A stretch of DNA of 64,000 bases, from positions 6,085,494 to 6,149,493 of the forward strand of contig CM057171.1 in assembly GCA_029962745.1 (NCBI GenBank). The letters are read 5' to 3'. The notes under the pieces are model-generated. The model did not search any database. It was not told the DNA's origin and worked only from the letters and a program-made list of their open reading frames with translations. This DNA comes from Echinometra lucunter (Eukaryota; Echinodermata; Echinoidea; Camarodonta; Echinometridae). Shown here one piece after another: positions 35,206-48,267 of the stretch. Made by a program: the position numbers and the translations under genes. The stretch's first letter is position 1, and every line of letters begins with the position of its first letter.

Positions 35206-37846
35206 TAGTTTTAGGTTATGGGGTTAGGTTGGGGTTGTTTTGGTCTAGCCTTTCTCTTCCTCCTTCCCTCTCCCCCCCCCCCCTTCTCTCTCTATCTCTT
35301 CTCCCTTAATATGGCTGTATATCACGTTTGAATTGATTTTGGGTAAAATTGTTCAATCACTAACTGTATAGGACTAACATAAACATAACCGACAAAAACT
35401 GACGTAAAATCGAACATTTCGTCCATTTTGTCTATGTCTAGTGTCAAAATGTGAGTTGTGTTACTGGGTTAGTTCTGTGCTCCATCATGTCCACAGGGCG
35501 TGTAAACAAAACCGAACAATGGATATCTTGACATGAATCGATTATAACCCAAGACAAAATAATATACGTCCTTCTTCTTTTACATGAAAAGAAAAAACAC
35601 TTTACCTGCCATCGAGCCACTGAATAACCCCCTGCCCTGGGAAAAGGAGACCCGGCTCTGTCCGCTTAACTTTGTGGCACGCGACGCTCCTTTTTAAGTC
35701 CAGCAACTGTCTTGAAGCTTTCCAGAAATTGTCGAAAATAGAATACAGTACTTTTTGTGAAAGATACGACACTCATAAGAACAAGATGATTCCATTGGGC
35801 ATCAATTAATTCCAGCTATCTTTTCCAAAAGGTAGAAATGGTATGACAAATTCACAATTAGCTATAGCCTATAGGCCAACACAGACAGACGAGAAATCAA
35901 GTTTCATAGATAAGCATTCCAGTGTAGCGAATACACCTGTCTAGATCATCGATGTATATCGATGGTCTAGATGCGTAGGGCGCTTTTTCTCGGTGCGTCG
36001 CTCCGATCAGCATGAAGTATGTACACAAACTGAATGTAGACAAATAAAGGGGAAACAAAGGGGGAGAGAGAAAAGGCAGCGTTCGAGGTCTGTAAAAACT
36101 GTTTGATGGTTGCCGAAAATCCCTTTACAGAATGGAGTCATTTTCATGGTACACTAGCTATAAAATACATTTCAAACTTTTTTCCTCTCTCTCTCTCTCT
36201 TCTCTCCTTCCCACCGCTTAGCATGTCTTCGTTTTCTTTTGTCCTCTTTCTTACTTTCCCCCTCTATGATATTCAATAATTTCCCGCCCTGTTTGTATAA
36301 TTATAGGCGGTTGAATAATGAAATAAAAAAGTGTGTTAATACTCGGACTCACCCCCCCCCCCCCCTCCCCCGGCTAAGCACGAACTTACTATATGTTGAA
36401 AAAAAGAACAATTAACGAAGTTAGGAAGCCTGGACACATGAGAAATATGAAACACAACCTAATCTAGCCTGATTACTGTATGTTTGCCCAACATAGCAAC
36501 ATGGCAACACAGGCAATATTGATTCTAACCGCAAAAACGATGGATTAAGCCGCAAGGTAAGCAAGGTAAATGGCTAATGACTAATTTAGGTGCTGTGGAC
36601 AACAATCTTCATCAGCATTTAATTTGCAAAAATTGGAACATTTTTATTCATCGTGTTTTATTTCGAGGCGCACACCCTCTCTAAACTTTGTAAAAAAAAG
36701 AGATCCTCTGTTGAAGTCACTTTTTCGTTCTCCATGTTCTCGTCACATCTGAATGGGAGCATCCTGCTGATGCTCCGCTGCAAATGAACAAAATCACCAC
36801 ACCCACCCTCGAAATTCCGCAGACGAGACGCCCTTGTCTACTTCATGCCACATTATGTATTTATTTTTCTCTCTGTCTGAACGGTCACCCCCCCCCCTCC
36901 CCTCCTCCGTGATCAGACGAAAAGCTAGGTATATAGTAGCCAGATAGACCGCAAAGTTTACCTATCAGCTTACAGAATTCCACAATGGAATGTTTAGTCC
37001 TTGCTATAGTAAACAGGAGGGGTGCCTGGAACTAAAGAGATATTGACCAAGCAAATTAAGCGGTCAATATGTGATTCCTTTAAAAAAAAAAAGTTGCCAT
37101 TAGAATTTATTTGGATGCTGGATGCAGCCGCATACCGCCTGGAATCGGTTGCCAAATATTTCTCGGATTTGTTTATCCTTTGGGTTTTGCATTTTTGTGA
37201 TTATGTCGCGCCAGTTCTTTATTTGACTAGTTGTGAAAATATTCTATCCATTTCATTCGTTCGAAGTTTCGAAAACAAATTTGGTGATACAAAAAAGCCG
37301 AGGTTAAACAGCTAATATAATATAACATATATACAGAGACAGAGAGCATGAAAACGAGAACTAAATTTCTAGAAATAGCGCCTTCATCATGTTTATTACA
37401 ATTTCCGAAAATTATGTGTTTATCGGACTTTATTCCTTTTAAATTTGAGTAGTCTTTGATTTCTGCATAATTTATTAGGCGTATCAAGGTTTTACATTAC
37501 AAGAATGTCTTACACTTTTAAAATGTTTCCACCGGAAAGTGGCAAGACAGAAAATAAGGAAATTACCCATCCTTCTCCTTCAGCAATAAAGCTGGTCAAA
37601 ATCGTTCTCATGCGTGTTATTTTCTGTATCAGGTTTTATTTCTGTGTTTTTTTTCACAGTGAAACGGAAATGATGACGGCCTGAAAATGATTATGCTTCA
37701 CATCTTATCCTTTTAACTAAAATTACACTAAATTGGGTTAATTTCAACAAGTGCAGAAGGACGCTGGTGTCCTGCAAGTCACAATCGTCTTGCCTAATTT
37801 CGGTTTCCTCAACTATAATTTGCCTTCACGGGTAACTTATCATGGT

Positions 37847-38082
37847 TACACTCTTAAAAATTCCGAGTCAGACTTGACCCGGAAAAGAGTCCGTTGGAGC
37901 CATACTCCGTTCCGGGTAAAAAATGACACGCAATAAAGTAAAAATGACTCGGAATAAGGTCAAATTTTAACCAGAAACAAGTCTTCATGACCCTTTTCTG
38001 GGTCAGTTTTTGACCCGGAACGGGGTGTGGCCCCAAGGGACTCTTTTGCGGGTCAATCTGACCCGGAATTTTTAAGAGTGTA
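37847..38082. mobile_element. TA-flanked MITE (copy C)
   Basis: Equivalent of 21344-21576, with perfect TACACTCTTAAAAATTCCG inverted ends. Confidence 0.88.
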
Positions 38083-38943
38083 CGAAATGGTTGTATTTAG
38101 TATTACTTGTCGAAGGGCGAGAAGCTATTTACGGATGGTATTCTTATAGCAACAATTGCTATTTACACATGTGCCCCTAATCCCATTATAGCAGGGACAA
38201 TAAAATAATTTTGCTGTCCACCCAATCGAAACTTTAACACCCATTAGTGCTCCCCTAGGCGTGAATAAAACATGTAAGATGGTGCATTAACACTTCATTT
38301 ATGCTGTAAAACCCCAGATGTCCTTTACCAACAAAAAACCGGTTGTTTTTTCATGCTAATTTGGAAATTATATCAACAGTGAGTGTGTGGTGGTACATTA
38401 GATACCACCACTTTTGTTACACTTTGAATGTCTTTAAAAAAACACACACCAAACAAACAAAGCAAATGAACAAATAAAGTCAACAGTTGTTTCAATGCTT
38501 ATTCGCAAATTATACCTAAAACGAGTGAATACGTGGTGATAGGTTAACATAACATACTTTGTTCATGCTGTCATGTGCTGTAAAAATTGGTATATCCTTT
38601 TACCATGTTTACCAACAAAATCGGTTGTTGTTCATGTTAATTCCAATCTCGATCCTAAATCCAAAGTGATTTTCTTGGGATTCATTAACATGCCAGTTTT
38701 TTGTTTCACGTTGTAAAGATCTGAATGCCCCTTTACCCCCCCCCCCCCCCCAAAAAAAAACCCAATAAAAAACCAGTAGATATATTTTGTAATATCATTC
38801 CCAAGCCATGTCTGTAGGGGTACCGTAAAGGTTACTTGACTATTACTTGATGATGAAGAAGAAGGCGGAAGATAGAGAGGGGTGGAGAAGGAACTGAAGC
38901 TACGACTCTGGGGTGTGGACCAGCCCCATTGGCAGAACGACCA

Positions 38944-39049
<106 letters not shown>

Positions 39050-41984
39050 ACAAACACACTTTTGTTATTGCTGTACAAAGAGACCAGAATTCCCCTTTAC
39101 CAACAACAAAAAAGTTAGATTTCAACAAAAACCCCATTTTCAAGCCATGCCTATTTTAAAAGTCATTATATGATACATTAACATACTTCCCACTTTTGTT
39201 GGTGTTAGATCCGAATGTAAGCTTTTACCAACAACTTCCAGCTGATTTTTTTTTTAAATTTTCATTCGCAAATCATGCCTACATTTAAAGCCATTATGTG
39301 ATCGAACAAAGGTGTTTACCCAGGGCAAAAGATTGACATGTTCCCTCGCACTTAAAGTGTAGATAATTCTGTTTTATTTTCAAGGCCGGCCAGCAGCGCC
39401 ACGCCGCATGATCTTAAAGACTTTTTTCTTTCGCGCATTTTTTTTTCTTTTGGGGGGGGGTGGTTAATTGAAATATATAGTTTCCTCACTTTAATCTATA
39501 TTTAGATTCGGTTTTCATTTTCTCTCCTTTTGCTTCTGTTCTTTTCGTTTTTGCTTTGTTGTGAAAGAAGAATAATTCCCAAAGTTATATCCTTCTCCAC
39601 ATACAGATATAGCAGTCTGCGTTTCTTTCTTTATTTTATTTTCTTTTTTTCTTTCTTTCTTTCTTTCATCTTCTTTTCTTCTTCTTATCTCCTTCCTATT
39701 CTATTTTCAGCATTTTCTTTTCCCCCTCTTTTCTAGTTAAAGTGGCATGTTTCATCAATTATAACCCCTATTTTTGAAGGTTGTCTGCGTCTATTTTAGA
39801 CCGGGCTATTCTCACACTACATAGACAGGATAATCATCAAATTATGTTCAAGAAAACAATCTGAAATCTGTGTTGTCTAAGTGAGGTGAGGGTGAAGAAA
39901 AAAGGGCGGACCGTGCAGCGAAAACAAACGTTTCATCGCATAATTTTAGGTGTTTTGAGGTCAACATTTCGAAAGAAAAAGGTTTATATGCCTTTTAATT
40001 TTTTAAGATACCCAAGCCCTGGTTATTCATATATCATTGGTCATGCAAGACATTGACATACATTTTGAATGAGATCATATTTTAGCTGTTTCCGCTAAAC
40101 AGTTCAAAATCAAGTCAAACGTATAAATGGCATAATAACACACATTCATATGGTGGATTAGCGTGATGTTTGATCAATCATGGTCCAGTAAGGTATATGA
40201 ATGAGGAAAGTAAAATCGCATATCAAAGATTTTTTTTTTAAAGCTTGGAAAAGATTATGGGAGAAAACAGAGAGAGAGAGAGAGAGAGAGAGGGGGGAGC
40301 GTAAGAGAGTGGGGCAGGGCTTTAGATTGACTAGTTCAACGAGACCCCACTGGATTCTCTTGATCATTTTTTTGTTCGTTATTTTTGTTTGAGATCCGTA
40401 GAAAAATGCGAATTCAGTACTTCACGCTTAAGTAGGCCTACATTGTGATCCCCCTGGCATTATAAGAAAATGAAAAACAAAAAAAGGTAAGGCAGAAAAA
40501 TAATGGTACGTTAGCAAATGGGAAAATGAATGAAATCCGAAAAGAGGTAAAAAATGGAAGATTTAAGAAAAAATCAAAATACAACTTTGTAAAAATGGCA
40601 CGGATGTTAAACTTTGTGCTAACATTTAAGAACTTTTTAAAGATTTATTCTACCAGACAGCATATACAGATCCTATAAAGAAATGGGTTGGGGGTGAAGC
40701 AAAAAGTGGGGGAACTGAAGAAAGTGTATTTGTAACACAGTGACTATAAACTGGAATTACCCTTTTGCTTTTGGTAAACAGTGGCATACTTTTAGGGGAA
40801 CCTTTTAGTCTCGATCGAGATTTATTCAAGAATCGGAACAAAAGGTGTTGGCCAACCATTTATCTCATTTTGTCATCATGCGTTAGAGAAGTGGTGTGAT
40901 GTTTGAGAAGTGCATTCTTTTCACAAAGCTTAATAATACCACTGCAGGCATTGTTAACCTGCTTGCATCAGTCTTAAGGAGGGATGGGGCAGCCCCAACC
41001 AGCGCCATTAAAAATGATAGGGGATATTCAATGCCTTGTACTATTATTCGGGCACCCCGCAAGAAATGGACTGAAAAAACATAAAATGAATAATAAATGA
41101 ATAACCAAATGAATAAATGAATGAAGGAATAAATAATGAATGTATGGATAAATTAATAAATTGATAAATGAATGTATAAGAAAATAAATAGATAAATAAA
41201 TTATGAAATAAAAATATATGATGTTTTTAGAAAACGGAACAAAAATAAATGTAACAAGGAGGACGGTGCCTTTTCAGTTTTATTCCCTTCAATAATTTCA
41301 TGAAGTAGCTCAAAAATATCCGTCAATCAAACACCGTGAGCTTAAATGTGGTGTTTGGGTTTTTGTTGTTGTTGTTGTTATCATAGATTATATCCCTTTA
41401 AATACTCAATCACGATAATACGGATTGCACCTGCATATCAGAAAATTTCTCATCGGATTAGTAAGTTTAGTTACCATCATCACCGGCTTTCAAATAACAA
41501 AAGAAAGATAAAAATAGAAAGAAAGAAAAGAGAATGAATAAAATGCGAGAAGCGGTGTCATTCTTTTGCTCTTTATTTGTCAAAAGGTATAAAGTAGGAG
41601 ATCAATGTGTACTAAAGGTGTTATTTATTTTGGTGGACACCTATTGTGTACGATTGACAGCATTATTTAATCCCTTCTCTTTGCCCCCCCCCCCCCCCCC
41701 CCTCCTCTATCTCTCTCTATACATCCTCTCTTGGCATGCTTGGTCTGTCTATATTTTCTTTTCCCTCTCTGTCCGCCTCTCTTTCTCTTTCTCTGTTACC
41801 TCTCTTTCTGTCAAGCAGCATCTCTGTTAATCTATCCACTCTGTCATTTCTGGGGAGTCGCTCAGAATGTTGAAGTGGGGGGGGGGGGGGGGGGTCTGAC
41901 CCAATTTGCCTTCAAGTTAGCCCCAACTTTAAAATGAAAGGCTCCCGATTTTTCATGTATTACATTCCCGACCCCCCGCCCCGT

Positions 41985-42027
<43 letters not shown>

Positions 42028-42412
42028 ATTCTGTCACTCTTGACGCTCCCTATATACCCGTTCATTCCCCAGTCACGTCGATCTCAATAGTATTGTCCGA
42101 ATACTTCACTCCAAAAAGCTTTTTGAAAAGGAGCAACTCTTACAAATCAACAATTCTGAGAGATTCTGAGAGATTCTGAGAGATTCTTAAAGAACTGATC
42201 TCGCGAGTTTGGTAACAGATAATGTCTTGAAGTGGCAATGAAATGTCATCTTATCTCTCTCCTCCTTTAGCTTTTCAAAGGCATTTAACTAAACTCTCCC
42301 CGGGGATTGCATTGCGAGTTAAAGGCTTGTGATTCAGTTCTTGCAGTGGCACGACAAAAATTCTAACAGAATCAAATCAAACCTTTCAGCGAATATTCTA
42401 AGCTATAGACGG

Positions 42413-42771
42413 TACACACTAAGAAAAAAGGGTCCATCCTTAAAATGATACACCGTGAGCTCCATTAAGGGTGCAACTTTGCACCCAAAGCAGCATTATG
42501 CACCATCAAGGGTGTAGTGAGCTACGTAAGGGTGTGGAGTTGTACCCTTTAGGAAAGGTACAAATTTGCACCCGTTTGCAAACATTTCAACATTTCTGCA
42601 CTCTTTAAGGTGCATAATTACATTAAGGGTGCAGATGGGCATTGCCGGGTGCAAACAAGTACAAAATGGTGCATCTTTGCACCTTTGTTATGTTGCAAGA
42701 TTGCACCTCAAAAGGTGCTGCTATTGTAGCATTGGGGGTGAAAAATTGCACTGTTTTATTGTTAGAGTGTA
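42413..42771. mobile_element. Second TGCACC-rich MITE (copy C)
   Basis: Equivalent of 25942-26300. Confidence 0.75.
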
Positions 42772-43882
42772 CGACATATACGATATCGGTATTAAGAGTA
42801 AAAGCTGAGGATGTTATGTGTAAATGTTCCATTATCAGAAATCAATCTTCGTTTAATGCAGAGAAACTCAAACATTTTCTTTAAAGCTATTACAAAGCAC
42901 AACCTCGTGTGTGGTTCATTTCAAAATATATATTTTAAAATTAGCGTAGACAGTTCATCAATATACCTGGGGGGGGGGGAGGGGTGATTCCCCCATTGAT
43001 ACATATTTATATACACACGTGTATACATTCACTTCAAAAAGTGTGTGGGGGTGCATCCCCCATATCCCCCCCCCCCTGCTATCTACGCCCCTTTATTTTG
43101 AAGCCATTTTATATGCATAGTTCAGTTCCAAAGCTGAAATTGCCCTTGAAGTTTTTTGGTTTTGTCTTTTTTGTTTGTTTGTTTGTTTGTTTTTCCAAAC
43201 AAATTCTAAAAATGGCATGACATGACTAAATAGTTCGTTTATTCCAATACCTTAGTGCTTTCAGTGTTTACGGTGACTTTCAGCAAGGTTTCAAATAAAA
43301 TTTGTTCCCACCTGCATGTATTTTGAAAAATGCTGACTTACTGTTGATACATAAGAAAATTAGGAAACGAGTATTTTAACTGTGTTCAAATGATCTCTAT
43401 TTCCAGGATTGTAACAAACAATCAACAAAGACTGTTGATTCATTCGGGGGGGGGGGGCAGTCAATCCTATCTTATTAGTGACGCCCTACAATCTGAAATA
43501 TCACAATTCAGTCTAATTTAGACTTATCTCCACAAAAAGGGTGTGAAGTCGTACAATTTATGAGTTATAATTAACTATCGACCTCGCTAATTTTATTGTG
43601 TAATAAACAGGCCGCAAGATAGAAGCCATATAAAGTGCCAAACCTTTATATAAATTTCCGAAGCTGTTCCATGATAATCATTTTGCACCATCGTGCTTTA
43701 ATCAAGCAGGTCGATAGAAGCTTAAAATATAGTTAATCCTATCAAGAACTTTATTTCTTCTTAGGTCAACGAGTCACGTGTACATGCACATGCAACTCAG
43801 GGAAAGCAAAGTCTAGTACAATTTTTTTTGTGGTTACTTTGCTGATTTCAATTTAAATATTTTTTTTATAGTCTTACTACAT

Positions 43883-44013
43883 CAGGGGGTGTAACATAAA
43901 ACATACAATCAATCTTACGATTGATATCAACCGTAAGTCTATGGCAAACCATGTACTAAAGAGATACAATTGATTGTAAGATTGATTGTATCTCTTTATG
44001 TTACACCCCCCAG
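43883..44013. mobile_element. Small foldback MITE (copy C)
   Basis: Equivalent of 27400-27530. Confidence 0.75.
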
Positions 44014-44634
44014 ATATGAGATGTCTGAGAATAATACATACAATCTGACTCTTTTCGTGCGATTGGGTTTTGCAAAGCCGACTCAAAAAATTTTTTAAAA
44101 AGAAATTCTGACAAGCTCCCCCTGTGACCCTTCCCCGTCCGCCCCTTGCATGTCATCATGTAAGAAAAATTCTAGACAGAGACCTGCAGATTAAAAAAGA
44201 AAAAGGAAAGTGAAAACTTAAAATCACTTCACATGAATTTTTTTTTCAAAACTTCACTTTTTCTATTATTCTTTACCTTTTTATTGAGAAATCCCCCAAA
44301 TTCCAGCCCAAATGTGTACCGAATCGTTCAATTTCAGTTCTAAAAATGCAAAAGGTCCCACTCGGTCGCTTCGCTCGCTGGCTTGCGTGCTCCCTCAAAA
44401 TATTGAATATAATCTTGCCCCCTAGGAAAAAAAATTCCTGCGTACGGCCTTGGTTGGGATATCATTATAATTAGAGATGATGTCTATCGTCCATTTGACT
44501 TGTTTGTTCGTTCATTCATTGAATTCATCACAGAGGCAGGAGAGCATATAACATACAGAGTGATGTACTCCACGCTGTGAGAGATATGATCGTTTGCTTT
44601 CATAGTAAACAACACGGAAAGAAGCAGGCGTGGC

Positions 44635-44886
44635 CAGTGGCGTAGCTCCGCAGGGAAGGAGTTTATGGGGATACGCCCCCAAGCGAGATGAGAATGAAAA
44701 AAGGAGACAGCCTCCCTCTCCCAGCCCCCCCCCCCCAAAAGGGGGAAAGGACAGGTGGAGGTGTACAACACACGTATAGAAATACACCGCTTTACCCCAG
44801 ATCAGCGCCCTCCTACAGCATCAACTCCCTCGAGCCCCCCCCCCCCCCCCCCCCCCCCCGCTGGATTTACTTAGGCTACGCCACTG
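44635..44886. mobile_element. hAT-like MITE with CAGTGGCGTAGC ends
   Basis: Starts CAGTGGCGTAGC and ends GCTACGCCACTG, exact 12-bp inverted ends of a form common among hAT elements. Flanking octamers GGCGTGGC and GTCATGTC agree at 5 of 8 positions, consistent with an eroded target duplication. The interior contains poly-C runs (about 44724-44736, 44836-44859) and no coding capacity. Confidence 0.75.
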
Positions 44887-45289
44887 GTCATGTCTGTTTA
44901 TAGGACATACGAGGCACCGCCGTTCCTGGAGTGATGCGATCATCAGCGTGTCAATAAATAGGCCTACGACAAGTAGGAAGTGGACGAATTAATTTTTGAG
45001 TTATCTCTTCCCGAAGACATGCCTTAAAGGTAGGCGTACTCAGTCTATTAAGCTGTCCAAGATGAAGAGTTAAAGAGATGTAACTAAAATTATAATCTGA
45101 TATATATTGATAATTTGTACCTGCAAAATTACCGATGTGATTTCTCTCATTCAGTCATAGAGGGCCCTTGATATGGAACATGTTGGAAAAAGAAAATAAG
45201 TCTTGCCCACCAGGGTCTGTTTTTAAGAGGAAGTATAAGTCTTTTATCATTTGGCATGTATAATTCTGATTGTAATATGCCTGCCTGTT

Positions 45290-45557
45290 TGTCATGTTAA
45301 TTTGTTTTAATTCTTTACAATTAGGGGATTGGCCTTGATAGGCCTTTGGCTTTTGCTGATCCCCGCATCCATATACTTTTTACATGTAGTTGTCTTTGTT
45401 GGATATTGTTCTTTGTAACCTTGATTGTTATGTTCCCTTTTAATGTAATTAAAAAAAATTATTTATGACTTTTATTTTACCCTGTTATACAATGTATGTT
45501 TTTTTTAAATCGTGGATGCAAATAAAAGGCCACTTAGGCCAAGTCAATCAATCAATA
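45290..45557 (+). mobile_element. Probable non-LTR retroelement 3' end
   Basis: A T-rich stretch with GGCCTTTGGCTTTTGCTGA is followed by AATAAAAGGCC and terminal TCAA repeats (TCAATCAATCAATA). This resembles the 3' end of a LINE with a short tandem tail. No reverse transcriptase frame is present, so it would be 5'-truncated. Confidence 0.45.
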
Positions 45558-48182
45558 TAGGTCCAGACAACCAACCGAGCATGGATCTTGCGATGGGGTA
45601 AAAAGAAACGTGTCTGAGATGACTTGAGAGATCAAAGCGAGCGATCTTTTATAAAGGGGGAAATATTTAGAGCCTTTTTCAGGAGAGCCATTTTGTCTTT
45701 ATAATACGCATAATTAATTCATTCCGTTTAAAATAAAAATTTTGAAGCATGTAGCCCTAAAGATTAGTAGTAAAATTCTTGAATATTGATGATCATAATG
45801 TTTTTATATAGCGCATTTCAGCCTAGAGAGGGAGTTCAAAGCGTTTACAAAAAAATAAAAAATAAAAAATAGTATCTTGTTTATTTGTAAACGCTTTTTA
45901 AAGTATAACTAATAGCACCTATACCTATAAGGTAAAGATGCCCCACACCCCCTCCCTTTCCCCCATGAAATACAGAAAGTTCTCAGAAAATGAGAATCTA
46001 AGCAGTGATAATTGTTAAAATATTATGACTTGAAGAATTTTTGTCAGATCTCGAATAATTTCAACTTCATACAATACAACTTCACCGTGACGATACCCTA
46101 GCCTTGCAGGTGTTGTGGTCTTTCAACATTTATTCCCGGCAACGAGTCGGCATCGTACCATGCACTGTCTAAAATAAGAAAGAATTTGAAGGTGAAAATT
46201 AGAAGATTATCTGTCATCAACAGCCTATACCTTCACGTCATCTATAACAGACGCCAGCTGAGAATACCCTGATTTTATTATGCAAGCGCAAGGCACCAAA
46301 TTTCATGAGGCTTTACAAGGCATGTAAAAAAAAAAGAAAAAAGAAAGAAAGAGAGGTCGACTTTTCTCCCTTATACGTCTCAACTTTAGTTTGTTTCATT
46401 TTTAGCGAGCAGCATTATGATTTGCTTATTTTCTATTTGGAGATTTGGTCTTCCAAGCGACTTTAGTAGGGCTCTTTTTGTATGAATAAATTTGCGTTTT
46501 GAAGGTGGACAGAGCGTCAAAGTTACTTTTTTTTTTTTTTTTTTTTTTTGACACACTGTACTTCAGTTTCAACACAGCGGGTTCCGCGCTATACTGCTTC
46601 GGCGGTGGAAATAAGACCAATTTATGAATGGAAGCTGCTGGGGGAATTCGTCAGAGATACCTGAAGCAAAACAAGGTCAATGGAATGCCCCCTGGATCTT
46701 TGGATTTCTTGAACTTTGGCTGACTCATCTGAGAAAGAATGTTCTACATGTACAAGCGAAATCTTGATGTGGACTATAGTATGCGCTGAGAGATGAATGA
46801 AGAGTTTAGATGATAATATAAAGAAAATCATGTTTAATAAACAGAGATTTTTTTCCTCTAAAGGTTTCGTAATAATAACAATAATTTCAACAATGCCTCT
46901 CTCAGCATGCCCAGTGAATGAATGGGGGGGGGGGGGGGGGGGCTGTATTTATTCCAGAAGGTAGATGAAAAAAGAGTGATCATGCTTAACTCCAGAGGGC
47001 AGTATACAAATAAAAAATCTTACTAGGTCTGGAGGAAATGCCCAGAAAATAACATTGGTAGTCCTTGCTGTGTTGATTCGAATCTTCAACAGCGTCAGTA
47101 GAATATAGGCTATGTGGCTTAAAGGATGCTCCCCTGAAAATGGTTTATAAAAAAAAAGCTTTAGATATGTTTGTCATTTTTTTTTCAGACGTAGCAAGGA
47201 TCAGTTCTTGAAAAGAAAAAAAAAACGAGAAAGGAGTGGGGCACTGTAATATGTTATAATTCCTTCTTGAAGCGAATCGTCAGCAGAAAAAAAAAAAGAA
47301 GAAAAGATGATGAACATCACCAGTGCTTCATCATCACTAATGATCATTTCCATTATTTCAAAACAAGATTCTTCATCCTCCCAAATGGTTTCAGGAGAGT
47401 CTGTGAGTTCTCCATTTACTTCTTAGTTTCTCACGTCCAACGTGTCGTTTCCCCTGCTTCCATCGTAGAGCATACAAGCACCTTTCCAATCTGATGGTTA
47501 ATCATATTAGTTAGTATACACACCATGATACCATCAAGCTGTGTGTCCAACATGGGCGGAAATCTGCCTTGAAAAAATAAGGGGGACCGGTATAGATGCG
47601 ATTTTTTTCTCACTAGCTCCCCCCCCCCCCCCCCGAAAAAAGTGTAAACAAAAAAAGTCCTCAGCCATGATGGTTACACTTGTGTGTTTTTGTCACTCCT
47701 GAATTCTATGATTTGTCAAAGGTTGCAAAGTCGTCAAAATTATGAGTGGGCGGGGGACCTGTTTCTTTCCCCGCCCCAGCACCATCTCCCAGGATTTCCC
47801 CTCCCATGGCCGGTGACCGGACAAGTTGGTTCATTTTGGAAAACTTGTTTATAAATCATAACAATTGTCAACAAATCGTTCACATGATACGCCCTTGTGA
47901 TTTTGTCAAGTGACCAAAAAAAGAACAAAAAAGAGGAGAGAAAAAAAAAAAGATAGGAGGAGGAAGAAAGAAGAGTATATTATAGGGAAAGAGAGGGATG
48001 GGTCATACGACTATACAATACCACTATTTTTTCATTTAAAACGTAAGTAAACTCACCTATAGGGCATTTTGCCCCCTGTCAAAATACCGTGGCGTCGCCC
48101 TGATTTGGCTGTCACGTCGCCCCCCTCACCCCGATACCAACGATCGAAAGTCTAGAAAATATCGGTTATAGTGCATTTCAAA
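45558..48182. other. Intergenic DNA upstream of NDUFB8
   Basis: Includes a low-complexity A-rich patch with inverted AAAGCGTTTACAA/TTGTAAACGCTTT (about 45838-45897), poly-T (about 46527-46549), poly-G (about 46924-46942) and poly-C (about 47619-47634). The NDUFB8 promoter and 5' UTR should lie at the right end. No TATA box could be assigned. Confidence 0.5.
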
Positions 48183-48267
48183 ATGGCGCTGGCCAGATGC
48201 GCCCGGTGTCTTCGGTTCGACAGACTTTTACCTGTAGCGAGGATATCCTCAGCAAGATTTGCATCTG
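48183..48267 (+). CDS. NDUFB8: NDUFB8 exon 1
   Basis: Encodes residues 1-28 (presequence) plus one base. Context AAAATGG at the start and donor G|GTAATA. Confidence 0.88.
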